Below the pieces are notes generated by a model. It did no database searches. It saw only the letters and a program-made list of their open reading frames with translations, and had not been told where the DNA came from. A stretch of 64,000 nucleotides of DNA. It comes from an uncultured bacterium (GTDB taxonomy: Bacteria > Bacillota > Clostridia > Oscillospirales > Oscillospiraceae). The stretch spans positions 19,041 to 83,040 of the forward strand of contig CANRXB010000003.1 in NCBI GenBank assembly GCA_947643715.1. Reading direction: 5' to 3'. Every line of letters begins with the position of its first letter. The stretch's first letter is position 1. The position numbers and the translations under genes were made by a program. This document shows positions 24,553-34,500 of the stretch, one piece after another.

Positions 24553-25065
24553 CTACTGGTCCGATCCATCCCGTTCCAGGAGCTTGGCCAGCTTGGCCAG
24601 CCGGGGGTCGATCTCCTTCTTGCAGCGGCAGGGCTCCACATTGAGATCCGCGCCGCAGCCAGGACAAAGGCCCTTGCAATCCTGGGAACAGAGGTTCTTC
24701 GTGTCCATTTCGAGGAGGAATATCTCCCGCATCAGCTCGTCCAGTTCCAGTTCTCCGTCCTCGTCCAACAGGACGATATCACTGTTCTCCTCGTTGGCCA
24801 ATTCGAAAGCCAGGAGAGTCTCATACTCCACTGTCTTTTCCTGCTGGAAAGGCTTGGCGCATCGGTCGCAGTGCAGCGACAGGACCGTGTCCAGCCGGGC
24901 GCTCAAGACCATGGCGCCCGCCCTGTCGCGCACCTCGCCCACGATCCGTATGGGGCGGGCAAAAGGCCGGGAGCCGTTCCACTCCACGCCGGACAAGTCC
25001 AGTTCAGATTCAAAGGGCATGACTGCGCCGGGCTGTTGGGCTAAGCGCTTCAGATCCAGTTTCAT
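24553..25065 (-). CDS. YceD family protein (DUF177), large ribosomal RNA accumulation protein
   Basis: This 170-residue protein belongs to the DUF177/YceD family, members of which affect 23S rRNA accumulation in bacteria and plastids. It has the CDRCAKPF motif near residue 65, the acidic central region, and a C-terminal Cys-rich stretch, CSQDCKGLCPGCGADLN, near residue 125 that probably binds zinc. The ATG at 25065 is preferred over an in-frame upstream one because GCGAGGTG lies just upstream and MKLDLKRL is the usual start. The gene precedes rpmF as in most bacteria and is driven by a perfect promoter. Confidence 0.9.
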   Translation of the reverse strand: MKLDLKRLAQQPGAVMPFESELDLSGVEWNGSRPFARPIRIVGEVRDRAGAMVLSARLDTVLSLHCDRCAKPFQQEKTVEYETLLAFELANEENSDIVLLDEDGELELDELMREIFLLEMDTKNLCSQDCKGLCPGCGADLNVEPCRCKKEIDPRLAKLAKLLERDGSDQ

Positions 25066-25094
25066 GGCACACCTCGCATAATGGCACAACTAGT

Positions 25095-25123
25095 ATTATA
25101 CTAGATCTCGCCGGAAATGTCAA
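25095..25123 (-). promoter_or_regulatory. Perfect consensus promoter of yceD-rpmF
   Basis: Minus-strand TTGACA, 17-base spacer, TATAAT, all positions matching, 29 bases before the start codon. Confidence 0.88.
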
Positions 25124-25170
25124 ATCCTTTCGAGGATATTTTCCGCTTTTTTCGTCGGACCGGCCTCGTA

Positions 25171-26361
25171 TCAGCCTTTCAAGAACGCCTCCAGGCGGTC
25201 CATGCCCTTTTGGATGTTGTCCAGGCTGGTCGAATAGGACCAGCGCACGAAACCAGGCGCGCCGAAGCCGCCGCAAGGCACCGTGGCCACCAGTCCATGC
25301 TGGAGCAGGGCGGAGGAGAAGTCGTCGCTGCTCCGGATGAGCTCGCCATGGATCGTCCTGCCCAACAGCCCTTCGATGTTCATCATCACATAGAAGGCGC
25401 CCTGGGGCTTGAGGCAGCTCACGCCGTCGATGGCGCCGATGCGGCCCACGATATAGTCCCTGCGCTCCTCGAAGGCCCGGCGCATCTGCTCCACGCAGTC
25501 TTGGGGGCCGTCGAGGGCGGCCACGGAAGCGGCTTGGGAAATGGAACTGGGCGATCCGGTGGAGTGGCTGAGGAAGTTGGACATCACCCTGGCGATCTTC
25601 TCGCTGGACAGCAGATACCCGATGCGCCAGCCGGTCATGGCATAGGACTTGGACACGCCGTCGACGAGGATGGTGCGCGCCTTCACATCGTCGCCCAGGG
25701 AGGCGAAGGAGACGGACTTCGCTCCGTCATACACCAGGCCGTGATAGATCTCATCGGAGATGACATAGATGTCCTTTTCTACGCACACCTTGGCGATGGC
25801 CTCCAGCTCCTCCCTGCTGTATACCATGCCGGTGGGGTTGCAGGGATCGTTGAGGATGAGCGCCTTGGTCCTGGGGGTGATGGCGGCGCAGAGCTGCTCG
25901 GCGGTCATCTTGAACCGGGCGGACTCCCCGGCGGTGACCACCACGGGCTTGGCCCCTACCATCTTGATGAGCTCCAGATAGCTCACCCAGAAGGGGGCGG
26001 GGAGGACGACCTCGTCGCCCGGATCCACCAGGGCCCGCAGCGCGATGTATACGCAGTGCTTCGCGCCGCTGGACACCACCACCTGGGACGGCCCATAGCC
26101 CACCCCGCGGTCCTCCTCCATCCGCCGGCAGACGGCCTGCTTCAAGGCCATCGTGCCGGTAGCGGGGGTGTAGCGGGTCACGTTGTCGGCGATGGCCTTG
26201 TCCGCTGCTGCCTTGATATGGTCAGGGGTATCGAAGTCCGGCTCGCCGGCGCCGAATCCGACGACATCCACGCCGTCCGCCTTCATCTGCTTGGCCAGGG
26301 CGTCGATGGCCATGGTGCTGGACACCTGGACAGCGGACGCGATCTGAGCGAGTTCTTTCAA
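25171..26361 (-). CDS. Pyridoxal-phosphate aminotransferase class I (aspartate-type)
   Basis: This 396-residue fold-type I enzyme transfers amino groups between aspartate or similar amino acids and 2-oxo acids. Visible motifs are GEPDFDTPDHI near residue 38, NDPCNPTGMVYS near 175, the Tyr of DEIYHGLVY near 210, and SKSYAMTGWRIGY near 236 with the PLP-binding Lys. The frame is open upstream, but I place the start at TTG 26361. It gives the normal family length and has TTTGGAGGG 7 bases before it, and the promoter -10 lies within the longer reading. It is probably an AspB-like transaminase. Substrate range is not certain. Confidence 0.87.
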   Translation of the reverse strand: MKELAQIASAVQVSSTMAIDALAKQMKADGVDVVGFGAGEPDFDTPDHIKAAADKAIADNVTRYTPATGTMALKQAVCRRMEEDRGVGYGPSQVVVSSGAKHCVYIALRALVDPGDEVVLPAPFWVSYLELIKMVGAKPVVVTAGESARFKMTAEQLCAAITPRTKALILNDPCNPTGMVYSREELEAIAKVCVEKDIYVISDEIYHGLVYDGAKSVSFASLGDDVKARTILVDGVSKSYAMTGWRIGYLLSSEKIARVMSNFLSHSTGSPSSISQAASVAALDGPQDCVEQMRRAFEERRDYIVGRIGAIDGVSCLKPQGAFYVMMNIEGLLGRTIHGELIRSSDDFSSALLQHGLVATVPCGGFGAPGFVRWSYSTSLDNIQKGMDRLEAFLKG

Positions 26362-26391
26362 GATGATCCCTCCAAATATCGTTTCCGGCAC

Positions 26392-26420
26392 ATTATATCC
26401 TCCGCCTTGCAGGATCGCAA
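26392..26420 (-). promoter_or_regulatory. Promoter of the aminotransferase gene
   Basis: Minus-strand TTGCGA, 17-base spacer, perfect TATAAT. Its position 31 bases before TTG 26361 supports that start codon. Confidence 0.72.
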
Positions 26421-26489
26421 GTATGTTTTCGCAGATGCTCAAAGTTTTTGCAGCTTTGACAGATCGAGGTTGCATCCTGTGCCTGGAAG

Positions 26490-26516
26490 GCCCCCGCCTG
26501 CCGAAACAGACGGGGG
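26490..26516 (-). terminator. Hairpin after the CoaX-like gene
   Basis: The stem GCCCCCG-CTG / CAG-CGGGGGC with one C-A mismatch lies 11 bases after the stop. There is no T-tract. Confidence 0.4.
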
Positions 26517-26526
26517 CGGGGAGCGC

Positions 26527-27300
26527 TCAACGGCGGGTGTTCTTGCGGTACAGCAGGTACAGACCCTTCACCAACAGGTCGTGGTCATATCGGATCTCAC
26601 GGCGGCACAGCCGGTAAAGAGCGGGGGCGTGCCCTCCGGTGGCCACCACCGTGGCGGCCGGGGCCCCTGCGGCTTCCTCCAAGGACTCGATCACCCGGTC
26701 GAAAGCGCCGCTGTAGCCGTACAGGACCCCCGCCCGCATGGAGTCCACCGTGTTCCGGCCCAGCGGGGTGTCCACCTGGGCCATGGAGATCTGGGGGAGC
26801 TGGGCCCCGTTCTGGGAGAGGGCCGCCAGAGCGATGTCCATGCCGGGCATGATGGCGCAGCCCTCGAACGCGTTGGCGCTTAGGTAGGAGAACGTGACGG
26901 CGGTGCGGGAGTTGACGATCACCGCCGGGGTGGGGTAGAGGGCGCAGGCGGCCACGGCGGAGGCCACGATATCGCTGCCGAGCTGATCGTGTATCTCGGC
27001 CTTGATGTTCAATCCGGTCTTGAGTCCCGGGCCCACCACCAGAGGCGCTTTCCCGGTGAGCCGCCGCAGGGTGCGGGCATAGGTCCCGGTGATGGGGGGC
27101 ACCACGCTGGATATGACGGCGCCCTTCACACGGTCCAGCTCCGCCCGGTAGAGATGGAACACCCCCATCAGATCGATGGCGCAGCGGTCGTCGGTCATCT
27201 TGGGGTCGGTCCCCAGCTCCGACTGGAAGGACAGCTCTCCGTCTGTGCTGAACAGGGCGATGGTGGTGCGGATGTTCCCGATATCGATGGCTAAGATCAT
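26527..27300 (-). CDS. CoaX-family (type III pantothenate kinase-like) protein with altered active site
   Basis: This 257-residue ASKHA-fold protein resembles type III pantothenate kinase, which phosphorylates pantothenate in coenzyme A synthesis. The first motif is present (DIGN, Asp6), as are VGPGLKTGLNI and the Asp of the second motif (Asp110). However, the G-x-D-R motif reads GSDI (Arg replaced by Ile). The D-x-G-T-A motif reads NSRTAVT, so the third conserved Asp is Asn130 and the Gly is Arg132. These positions are essential in characterised enzymes. The protein may be an inactive paralogue or regulator. The ATG at 27300 follows GGGAG. Confidence 0.75.
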   Translation of the reverse strand: MILAIDIGNIRTTIALFSTDGELSFQSELGTDPKMTDDRCAIDLMGVFHLYRAELDRVKGAVISSVVPPITGTYARTLRRLTGKAPLVVGPGLKTGLNIKAEIHDQLGSDIVASAVAACALYPTPAVIVNSRTAVTFSYLSANAFEGCAIMPGMDIALAALSQNGAQLPQISMAQVDTPLGRNTVDSMRAGVLYGYSGAFDRVIESLEEAAGAPAATVVATGGHAPALYRLCRREIRYDHDLLVKGLYLLYRKNTRR

Positions 27301-27393
27301 ATGCCCGCTCCCTTTCTCGTTCGGTTCGAAGCGTCCGTTACGGACCATACCATTCTATCATGGAGCGCCGTCCATTGCAAGGCGGACGGGCAA

Positions 27394-27421
27394 AGGGCCG
27401 GAGCGTCCCTGCCCCGGCCCT
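27394..27421 (-). terminator. Terminator of the leuCDB operon
   Basis: The 8-bp stem AGGGCCGG / CCGGCCCT lies 6 bases after the leuB stop and is followed on the minus strand by TTTGCC. Confidence 0.65.
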
Positions 27422-27426
27422 ACGGT

Positions 27427-28503
27427 TCAGATGTTCGCCCGGATGACCTCGCCCATCCGTTTCGTGCCGATGACCGCTTCTCCCTGCCGTGCGATGTCGG
27501 CAGTGCGCCAGCCCTGGGCCAGCGCCTCGTCCACGGCGGCCTCGATGGCGTCCGCCTCCGCGCAGAGCTGGAAGGAGTAGCGGAACATCATGGCGGCGGA
27601 CAGGATCGTGGCGATGGGGTCGGCCTTGTCCTGGCCCGCGATGTCCGGAGCGGAGCCGTGGATGGGCTCGTACAGGGCCGGGGCCCCGTCTCCCATGGAC
27701 GCGGACGGCAAGAGGCCGATGGAGCCGGTGATCATGGACGCCTCGTCCGACAGGATGTCGCCGAACATGTTCTCCGTGACCACCACGTCGAACTGTCCCG
27801 GGTCGCGCACCAACTGCATGGCGCAGTTGTCCACCAGCACGTCCTCGTACTCCACATCGGGATATTCCTGGGCCAGCCGGTGCATCACGCTGCGCCACAG
27901 ACGGCTGGTCTCCAGCACGTTGGCCTTGTCCACGCTGGACACCTTTTTCCGGCGCAGGCGGGCCATCTCGAAGGCCCTCCGGCCGATGCGCTCGATCTCC
28001 TTTTCGGAGTAGGCCATCAGATCGGTGGCCTCTGTCCCGCGGTCCTCGGTCTGGTATCGGTCCCGTTTGCCGAAGTAGATCCCGCCGGTGAGCTCCCGGA
28101 CCATGAGCAGGTCGATCCCCTTGTCCGCCGTCTCCTTCTTCAGCGGACAGGCCCCCGCCAGCGCGGGACGCAGCGCGGCGGGACGCAGGTTGGCATACAG
28201 GCCCAGGTCCTTGCGGATGGCCAGCAGGGCGGTCTCGGGGCGCTGCTCGGCGGGCTTGTCGCTGCCCCATTTGGGGCCGCCCACCGCCCCCAGCAGCACG
28301 GCGTCGCAGCTCCTGCACAGCTCGGCGGTGCCGTCCGGATAGCTCTTGCCCACGGCGTCGGTGGCGCAGCCGCCCAGCAGCACGTCCACATACCGGAACG
28401 TGTGGCCGAACTTCTCGCCCACTTTGTCGATGACCTTCACTGCCTCGTCTACGATCTCCGGGCCGATGCCGTCCCCCCGGATGAGAGCGATCTTGTAGTT
28501 CAT
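27427..28503 (-). CDS. leuB: 3-isopropylmalate dehydrogenase
   Basis: This 358-residue NAD-dependent decarboxylating dehydrogenase performs the third step of leucine synthesis, converting 3-isopropylmalate to 2-oxoisocaproate. It begins [13 protein letters not shown] and shows [10 protein letters not shown] near residue 72, the substrate-binding [10 protein letters not shown] near 137, [13 protein letters not shown] near 240 with metal-binding Asp residues, and the NAD-binding [15 protein letters not shown] near 280. Its ATG overlaps the leuD stop (ATGA), indicating translational coupling. It is the last gene of leuC-leuD-leuB. Confidence 0.96.
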   Translation of the reverse strand: MNYKIALIRGDGIGPEIVDEAVKVIDKVGEKFGHTFRYVDVLLGGCATDAVGKSYPDGTAELCRSCDAVLLGAVGGPKWGSDKPAEQRPETALLAIRKDLGLYANLRPAALRPALAGACPLKKETADKGIDLLMVRELTGGIYFGKRDRYQTEDRGTEATDLMAYSEKEIERIGRRAFEMARLRRKKVSSVDKANVLETSRLWRSVMHRLAQEYPDVEYEDVLVDNCAMQLVRDPGQFDVVVTENMFGDILSDEASMITGSIGLLPSASMGDGAPALYEPIHGSAPDIAGQDKADPIATILSAAMMFRYSFQLCAEADAIEAAVDEALAQGWRTADIARQGEAVIGTKRMGEVIRANI

Positions 28504-28985
28504 CTCGCCAGCCCCCTTGCCTTCAGCGACTCCAGCAGCCCGCCGTGCTCGACGATCCCGTTGACGAACTCCGGGAAGGGCGCGGCCTGGAACCGTGCCC
28601 CGGTGGTCTCGTTGACGATGACGCCGCTCTGGAAGTCCACGCTCACCTGGTCCCCGGCAGAGATGCCGTCCACCGCCTCCGGGCACTCCAGGATGGGGAA
28701 GCCGATGTTGATGGCGTTGCGGTAGAAGATCCGGGCGAAGCTCTTGGCGATGACGCACCGCACCCCGCTGGCCTTGATGGCCAGGGGGGCGTGCTCCCGG
28801 GAGGAGCCGCAGCCGAAGTTGCTGCCGCCGACGATGATGTCCCCCGCCTCCACGGTGGAGGCGAACGCCGCGTCGATGTCCTCCATACAGTGGGAGGCCA
28901 GGGACTTCTCGTCCGGCGCGTTGAGATAGCGGGCCGGGATGATGACGTCGGTGTCCACATTGTCGCCATATCGATATATCTTCAT
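28500..28985 (-). CDS. leuD: 3-isopropylmalate dehydratase small subunit
   Basis: This 161-residue subunit forms isopropylmalate isomerase with LeuC. It has the prokaryotic/archaeal-type small-subunit features: [13 protein letters not shown] near residue 9, [17 protein letters not shown] near 54, and [18 protein letters not shown] near 80. The swivelling domain carries the serine and arginine residues that bind the substrate carboxylates. GGGAGGGG precedes the ATG at 28985. The gene starts 15 bp after leuC and overlaps leuB by 4 bp. Confidence 0.96.
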   Translation of the reverse strand: MKIYRYGDNVDTDVIIPARYLNAPDEKSLASHCMEDIDAAFASTVEAGDIIVGGSNFGCGSSREHAPLAIKASGVRCVIAKSFARIFYRNAINIGFPILECPEAVDGISAGDQVSVDFQSGVIVNETTGARFQAAPFPEFVNGIVEHGGLLESLKARGLAR

Positions 28986-28999
28986 GTCGATCCCCTCCC

Positions 29000-30259
29000 T
29001 CAAAGACTGGCCGGGTCGGTGACCACGCCGGTGACGGCGCAGGCCGCCGCCACGGCGGGGCTGGCCAGGACGATCATCGAGCTGATGGGGCCCATGCGGC
29101 CCACGAAATTTCGGTTGGTGGTGGAGACGGCCCATTCGCCGTCGCTGAGCACCCCCATGTGCCCCCCCAGGCACGGGCCGCAGGTGGGGGTGGAGACCAC
29201 CGCCCCGGCCTGGATGAAGTCCGCCACCAATCCCTCCGCCATGGCGTCCAGGTAGATCTGCTGGGTGGCGGGGATGACGATGCAGCGCACCCCGTCGGCC
29301 ACCTTCCGGCCCTTGAGGATCGCGGCGGCTTCGCGCAGGTCCTTCAGCCGGCCGTTGGTACACGAACCGATCACTACCTGCTGGATGGGCATCCCCGCCG
29401 CCTCGTCCACCGTCTTCGTGTTGGAGGGCAGGTGGGGCAGGGCCACCGTGGGCCGCAGGGCGGACAGGTCGATGACGATCTCCTGGGCATAGTCCGCGTC
29501 CGGATCGGCCTCGAACGCCTGCCAGGGACGGTCCGTCCGGCCCTCCAGATAGGCCCGGGTCTTATCGTCCACCGGGAAGATGCCGTTCTTGGCCCCGGCC
29601 TCGATGGCCATGTTGCAGATCGTGAAGCGGTCGTCCATCTCCAGGGAGGCGGCGCCCTCCCCGGTGAATTCCAGGGACTGGTACAGTGCGCCGTCCACCC
29701 CGATCATGCCGATCAGATGGAGGATCACGTCCTTGCCGCTGACGAACCGGCCCAGCGATCCCCGCAGCTCCACCTTGATGCCGGAAGGCACCTTGAACCA
29801 GGCCGAGCCTGTGGCCATGCCCGCAGCCATGTCTGTGGAGCCCACGCCGGTGGAGAAGGCCCCCAGGGCGCCGTAGGTGCAGGTGTGGGAGTCCGCGCCG
29901 ATGATGACCTCGCCGGGGGCGGCAAGGCCCTTTTCCGGCAGCAGGGCGTGCTCGATGCCCATCTGGCCCACGTCATAGAAATGAGTGATGGCGTGGGTCC
30001 GGGCGAAGTCCCGGCATACGGCGCAGAGCTGAGCCGACTTGATGTCCTTGCAGGGGGTGGAATGGTCCAGCACGATGGCGATCTTGTCCCGGTCGAACAC
30101 CGAGGACAGCCCCGCCTTATCGAATTGTGTGACGGCCACCGGGGTGGTGATGTCGTTGCCCAGCACCAGGTCCAGCTTGCCCTCGATGAGCTGTCCGGCT
30201 TCCACCCGGTCCAGCCCGGCCGCGCGGGCCAGGATCTTCTGGGTCATGGTCATGCCCAT
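29000..30259 (-). CDS. leuC: 3-isopropylmalate dehydratase large subunit
   Basis: This 419-residue aconitase-family subunit binds a [4Fe-4S] cluster through the Cys in GSCTNGR near residue 298 and the CGPCLGG pair near residue 360. With LeuD it isomerises 2-isopropylmalate to 3-isopropylmalate. It is the shorter homoaconitase-like type usual in Clostridia and archaea. I place the start at ATG 30259 ([11 protein letters not shown]) with AGGAGG 9 bases upstream. It is the first gene of the leucine operon, divergent from a Crp/Fnr regulator. leuA is not in the window. Confidence 0.95.
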   Translation of the reverse strand: MGMTMTQKILARAAGLDRVEAGQLIEGKLDLVLGNDITTPVAVTQFDKAGLSSVFDRDKIAIVLDHSTPCKDIKSAQLCAVCRDFARTHAITHFYDVGQMGIEHALLPEKGLAAPGEVIIGADSHTCTYGALGAFSTGVGSTDMAAGMATGSAWFKVPSGIKVELRGSLGRFVSGKDVILHLIGMIGVDGALYQSLEFTGEGAASLEMDDRFTICNMAIEAGAKNGIFPVDDKTRAYLEGRTDRPWQAFEADPDADYAQEIVIDLSALRPTVALPHLPSNTKTVDEAAGMPIQQVVIGSCTNGRLKDLREAAAILKGRKVADGVRCIVIPATQQIYLDAMAEGLVADFIQAGAVVSTPTCGPCLGGHMGVLSDGEWAVSTTNRNFVGRMGPISSMIVLASPAVAAACAVTGVVTDPASL

Positions 30260-30295
30260 GGGAACGTTCCTCCTATCTCCAAATTCGGTGTACTC

Positions 30296-30340
30296 ATTAT
30301 GACAGAACTTCCCGACGAACAATGTAAACTGTGATACAAT
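30296..30340. promoter_or_regulatory. Back-to-back promoters for leuCDB (minus) and the Crp/Fnr gene (plus)
   Basis: The minus strand has a -10-like CATAAT (30296-30301), with TTTACA present but at a non-standard distance. The plus strand has TACAAT (30335-30340) with CCGACG at 17 bases. Both -35 regions are weak and overlap. A TGTGA half-site occurs at 30330-30334, so regulator control of both directions is possible. Confidence 0.4.
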
Positions 30341-30367
30341 CGAGTCCCAGGATAGGAGGTGTGCCGC

Positions 30368-30979
30368 ATGGCGGTGTGGGACTTGCTGGCGGAGGGACGC
30401 AGCCCCCGGAGGTACCGGGAGGGACAGCTCATCTATCTCCAAGGCGCTTGCCCGGAATGCTTTTATTATCTCGTCACGGGGTCGGTGCGCAGCTTCATCA
30501 GCTCCTGCTCCGGAGAGGAGCGGGTCCTGGCCGTCCACCGCGCCGGGGATCTGATGGGCGAGGCGTCCTTTTTCGACGGCTGTCCCCGGGTGACCTCCGC
30601 CATGGCCCTGGAGGACAGCCTCATCCTGTCCGTGGACCAGGGGCAGCTAGACCGGGCGCTCCAGAGCCATCCGGAGCTGGCCCTGCCCATGCTCCGATAT
30701 CTGGCCCGGACGGTGCGGATGCTCTCCGACCATGTGGGAGCGGCCTCCCTGCCCGCCCGGCAGCGGGTGGTCCGATGGTTGCTGGGCCAGCCGGTGGACG
30801 AGGACGGCGCGATCCGGGCCACGCACGAGGGCATCGGTCAGGCGGTGGGGCTGTCCCGGGTGACGGTGAGCCGGACGCTGGGGGAGCTGGCCGCTCAGGG
30901 GGCGGTGGCATTGAGCTACCGTTCGGTCATGCTCCTGGACAGGGAGGCCCTGGCGGGCCTGGCCTTCGAGCCGCAGTGA
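30368..30979 (+). CDS. Crp/Fnr family transcriptional regulator
   Basis: This 203-residue protein has an N-terminal cyclic-nucleotide-binding-like beta-roll (about 15-115, with [12 protein letters not shown] near 62) and a C-terminal winged helix (about 130-200) whose recognition helix is [20 protein letters not shown]. Three or four Cys lie in the sensor half but not in an Fnr N-terminal cluster pattern, so an iron-sulfur sensor is not supported. The ligand is unknown. AGGAGG lies 8 bases before the ATG at 30368. It is divergent from leuC and may autoregulate or regulate the leucine operon. Confidence 0.87.
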   Translation: MAVWDLLAEGRSPRRYREGQLIYLQGACPECFYYLVTGSVRSFISSCSGEERVLAVHRAGDLMGEASFFDGCPRVTSAMALEDSLILSVDQGQLDRALQSHPELALPMLRYLARTVRMLSDHVGAASLPARQRVVRWLLGQPVDEDGAIRATHEGIGQAVGLSRVTVSRTLGELAAQGAVALSYRSVMLLDREALAGLAFEPQ

Positions 30980-31017
30980 AAGGCCCTGTCCCCGAGCGGG
31001 AGCCATGCCCGTACATC

Positions 31018-31050
31018 AAAGAGCGCCCGGCCGGTGGCCGAGCGCTCTTT
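31018..31050. terminator. Bidirectional terminator
   Basis: AAAGAGCGC paired with GCGCTCTTT, with an inner CGGCC/GGCCG stem, separates the convergent Crp/Fnr and XRE genes. T3 is in the arm on both strands. Confidence 0.8.
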
Positions 31051-31053
31051 CCA

Positions 31054-32082
31054 TCATGTCCGTTTCCTCCGCCGGATCTCCATCGCCCCGCCTATGACCA
31101 AGACAGCGACGCTGACCGACAGCATCAGCAGGACGATCAGGATATTGACCCAGGAGGGATCCCCGGCGTCCCGCCGGGCCAGCATACAGCTCACGGAGAA
31201 ATAGTCCGGGATGCTCATGGCGTGCATGTCCTCCAGCAGCAGGTCGCACATTCGGTTGAACACCGGCATCGCCACCGTGATCAGCAGGGCGATCGCCCCG
31301 CCCTTGACCCAGCGTCCCGCCGGTAGCCAGCGGACCACGGCGAAGCCCGCCCAATAGAAGGCCACGCCCACGGCTGCCAAGGGATACGCCAGCCTGAGCA
31401 GCCAGTCCCCGCCGGTGAAGGCCCGGATCACCGCCAGCAGCACGAACACCCATACCGTGAGCGAGGCCGACCACAGCTCGGGCAGGTGCTTGCCGTAGGA
31501 CCGCCAGATCGCCCAGCAGGTCCAGGGCAGGGACAGGCATACCGCAGTGATGACCAGACCTCCGGCGATCCATTTGCCGCCCACATACCCCCAGCAGGCC
31601 AGCAGGAGGAGGATCAGGCATACGGACGCCGCCCCCAGGCAGACCACCAGCTTATCGCGCCGGACCAGGGCCGGCAGGTTGGTGAAACAGGCCGCCAGGG
31701 CGATGGAGGTGAGCACGATCCAGAACCAGTCCAGAGCATGGAACACCGCCAGATCGCAGATGAAGCACGCGACGATGGCGATGGCGTAGCTCACAGCGAA
31801 GAAGCGCCGTGTCCCGGTCACGGCGCCCCGCCAGAGCGCGGCCTGCCGCCGCTGGGCATGGGCCTGGTCGTCGTCGCAGGCGGTGAAGAATTCATGCTCC
31901 GTGATGTCCAATGCCGCACAGATGGCGGTGACCATGGACACGTCCGGATAGGACAGCGCCCGCTCCCATTTGCTGATGGTGGACTCGGTGACGAACAGCT
32001 TCCCAGCCAACTCCTTCTGGGTGAGTCCGGCCTCCAGCCTTTTTTTGCGGATGTACTCGCCAAAGGATCTTTTTTCGTTCAT
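31054..32082 (-). CDS. XRE-type helix-turn-helix protein with C-terminal membrane domain
   Basis: This 342-residue protein has an N-terminal HTH_3 domain (residues 8-62) with LTQKELAGKLFVTESTISKWER and LSYPDVSMVTAICAAL. A short cytoplasmic linker follows, then about seven or eight hydrophobic segments from residue 90 to the end. It looks like a one-component membrane-tethered regulator that could sense the envelope and act on DNA directly. The membrane part is not a known transporter family to my eye. The ATG at 32082 follows GAGGCGG by 7 bases. It is monocistronic, with no partner gene visible. Confidence 0.8.
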   Translation of the reverse strand: MNEKRSFGEYIRKKRLEAGLTQKELAGKLFVTESTISKWERALSYPDVSMVTAICAALDITEHEFFTACDDDQAHAQRRQAALWRGAVTGTRRFFAVSYAIAIVACFICDLAVFHALDWFWIVLTSIALAACFTNLPALVRRDKLVVCLGAASVCLILLLLACWGYVGGKWIAGGLVITAVCLSLPWTCWAIWRSYGKHLPELWSASLTVWVFVLLAVIRAFTGGDWLLRLAYPLAAVGVAFYWAGFAVVRWLPAGRWVKGGAIALLITVAMPVFNRMCDLLLEDMHAMSIPDYFSVSCMLARRDAGDPSWVNILIVLLMLSVSVAVLVIGGAMEIRRRKRT

Positions 32083-32245
32083 GATGAAGCCGCCTCTCTT
32101 CGTGGGATGTACCTCCACATTACCCGCCGGCCGGAGAAAAGTCAAGGCTCACGCCACAAAATGCGACTCGACTGTGAGGAAAGTCGGCCTGTATCAACGC
32201 TTTGCGGCCGTCGGGCGGGAGTGTGCCGCCGTCCGCCAAGAACAG

Positions 32246-32276
32246 CAGGGGCCCGAGCGATACGCTCGGGCCCCTG
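32246..32276 (-). terminator. Terminator of glnS
   Basis: A perfect 14-bp stem (CAGGGGCCCGAGCG / CGCTCGGGCCCCTG) with a 3-base loop starts 9 bases after the glnS stop. The minus-strand tail CTGTTCTTGG is only partly T-rich. Confidence 0.75.
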
Positions 32277-32284
32277 TCATCTCG

Positions 32285-33970
<1,686 letters not shown>

Positions 33971-34029
33971 GTCTGTCACTCCTTGGTAGATCAAAGATAG
34001 ATGGGCCTTGGAGGCCCCAAAGCCCATCC

Positions 34030-34058
34030 ATTATACCTGTTTTTTCATAGAAAAGCAA
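34030..34058 (-). promoter_or_regulatory. Promoter of glnS
   Basis: Minus-strand TTGCTT, 17-base spacer, perfect TATAAT. A 12-bp stem-loop (34000-34028) spans the predicted start of transcription. Confidence 0.75.
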
Positions 34059-34132
34059 CTGTCGATCTGACCAGTCCCGTCCGCGGCGTGCGATGCTGGG
34101 ATATGGCTCCGGCGGTGGGGACCGATCGCGTG

Positions 34133-34161
34133 TTGATGTCTGGCGCCGATCGTGATAAGAT
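34133..34161 (+). promoter_or_regulatory. Promoter of a small membrane-protein gene
   Basis: TTGATG, 17-base spacer, TAAGAT preceded by TG, 28 bases before the ATG at 34189. Confidence 0.6.
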
Positions 34162-34188
34162 CGAGAGGACAGATCATAAAAAAACAAT

Positions 34189-34380
34189 ATGTTCATCCTG
34201 ATCCTTCCGTTTTTGATCGGGGCAGCCGCTCGGGCTTCAAGCCGGCGCACGAAAAGAGCGTATCTCGTCACGATAGGGCTCATCGTGCTCGCAGCCATCG
34301 CCTGGGCGGCTGCGTATGCGCTCCCATCCCATGGGAGCGAGCTATATGGCCTGATCGTGCGGCTGAAACGGGACGGATGA
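34189..34380 (+). CDS. Putative small membrane protein, unknown function
   Basis: This 63-residue frame encodes two hydrophobic segments, an N-terminal one (about residues 2-14) and a second (about 25-45), separated by a basic stretch (SSRRTKRAY). A good promoter lies just upstream and a 12-bp GC hairpin (34394-34423) just downstream, which is why I consider it a real gene despite a weak ribosome binding site (GAGAGGAC, 18 bases away). It faces the lipoprotein gene convergently. No family is recognised. Confidence 0.45.
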   Translation: MFILILPFLIGAAARASSRRTKRAYLVTIGLIVLAAIAWAAAYALPSHGSELYGLIVRLKRDG

Positions 34381-34393
34381 TGTCCAGTGCAAC

Positions 34394-34423
34394 GGGGGAG
34401 CCGCCTGCGAAGGCGGCTCCCCC
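34394..34423. terminator. Hairpin between convergent genes
   Basis: Perfect 12-bp stem GGGGGAGCCGCC / GGCGGCTCCCCC with a 6-base loop. No T-tract on either strand. Confidence 0.55.
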
Positions 34424-34500
34424 GATCTGGATGTTCTGACGGATGGCTGTATGGCGCGGAGCGGAGCATCGCCGGTTCGGGAAGGAGGATCTGGGCGCAT

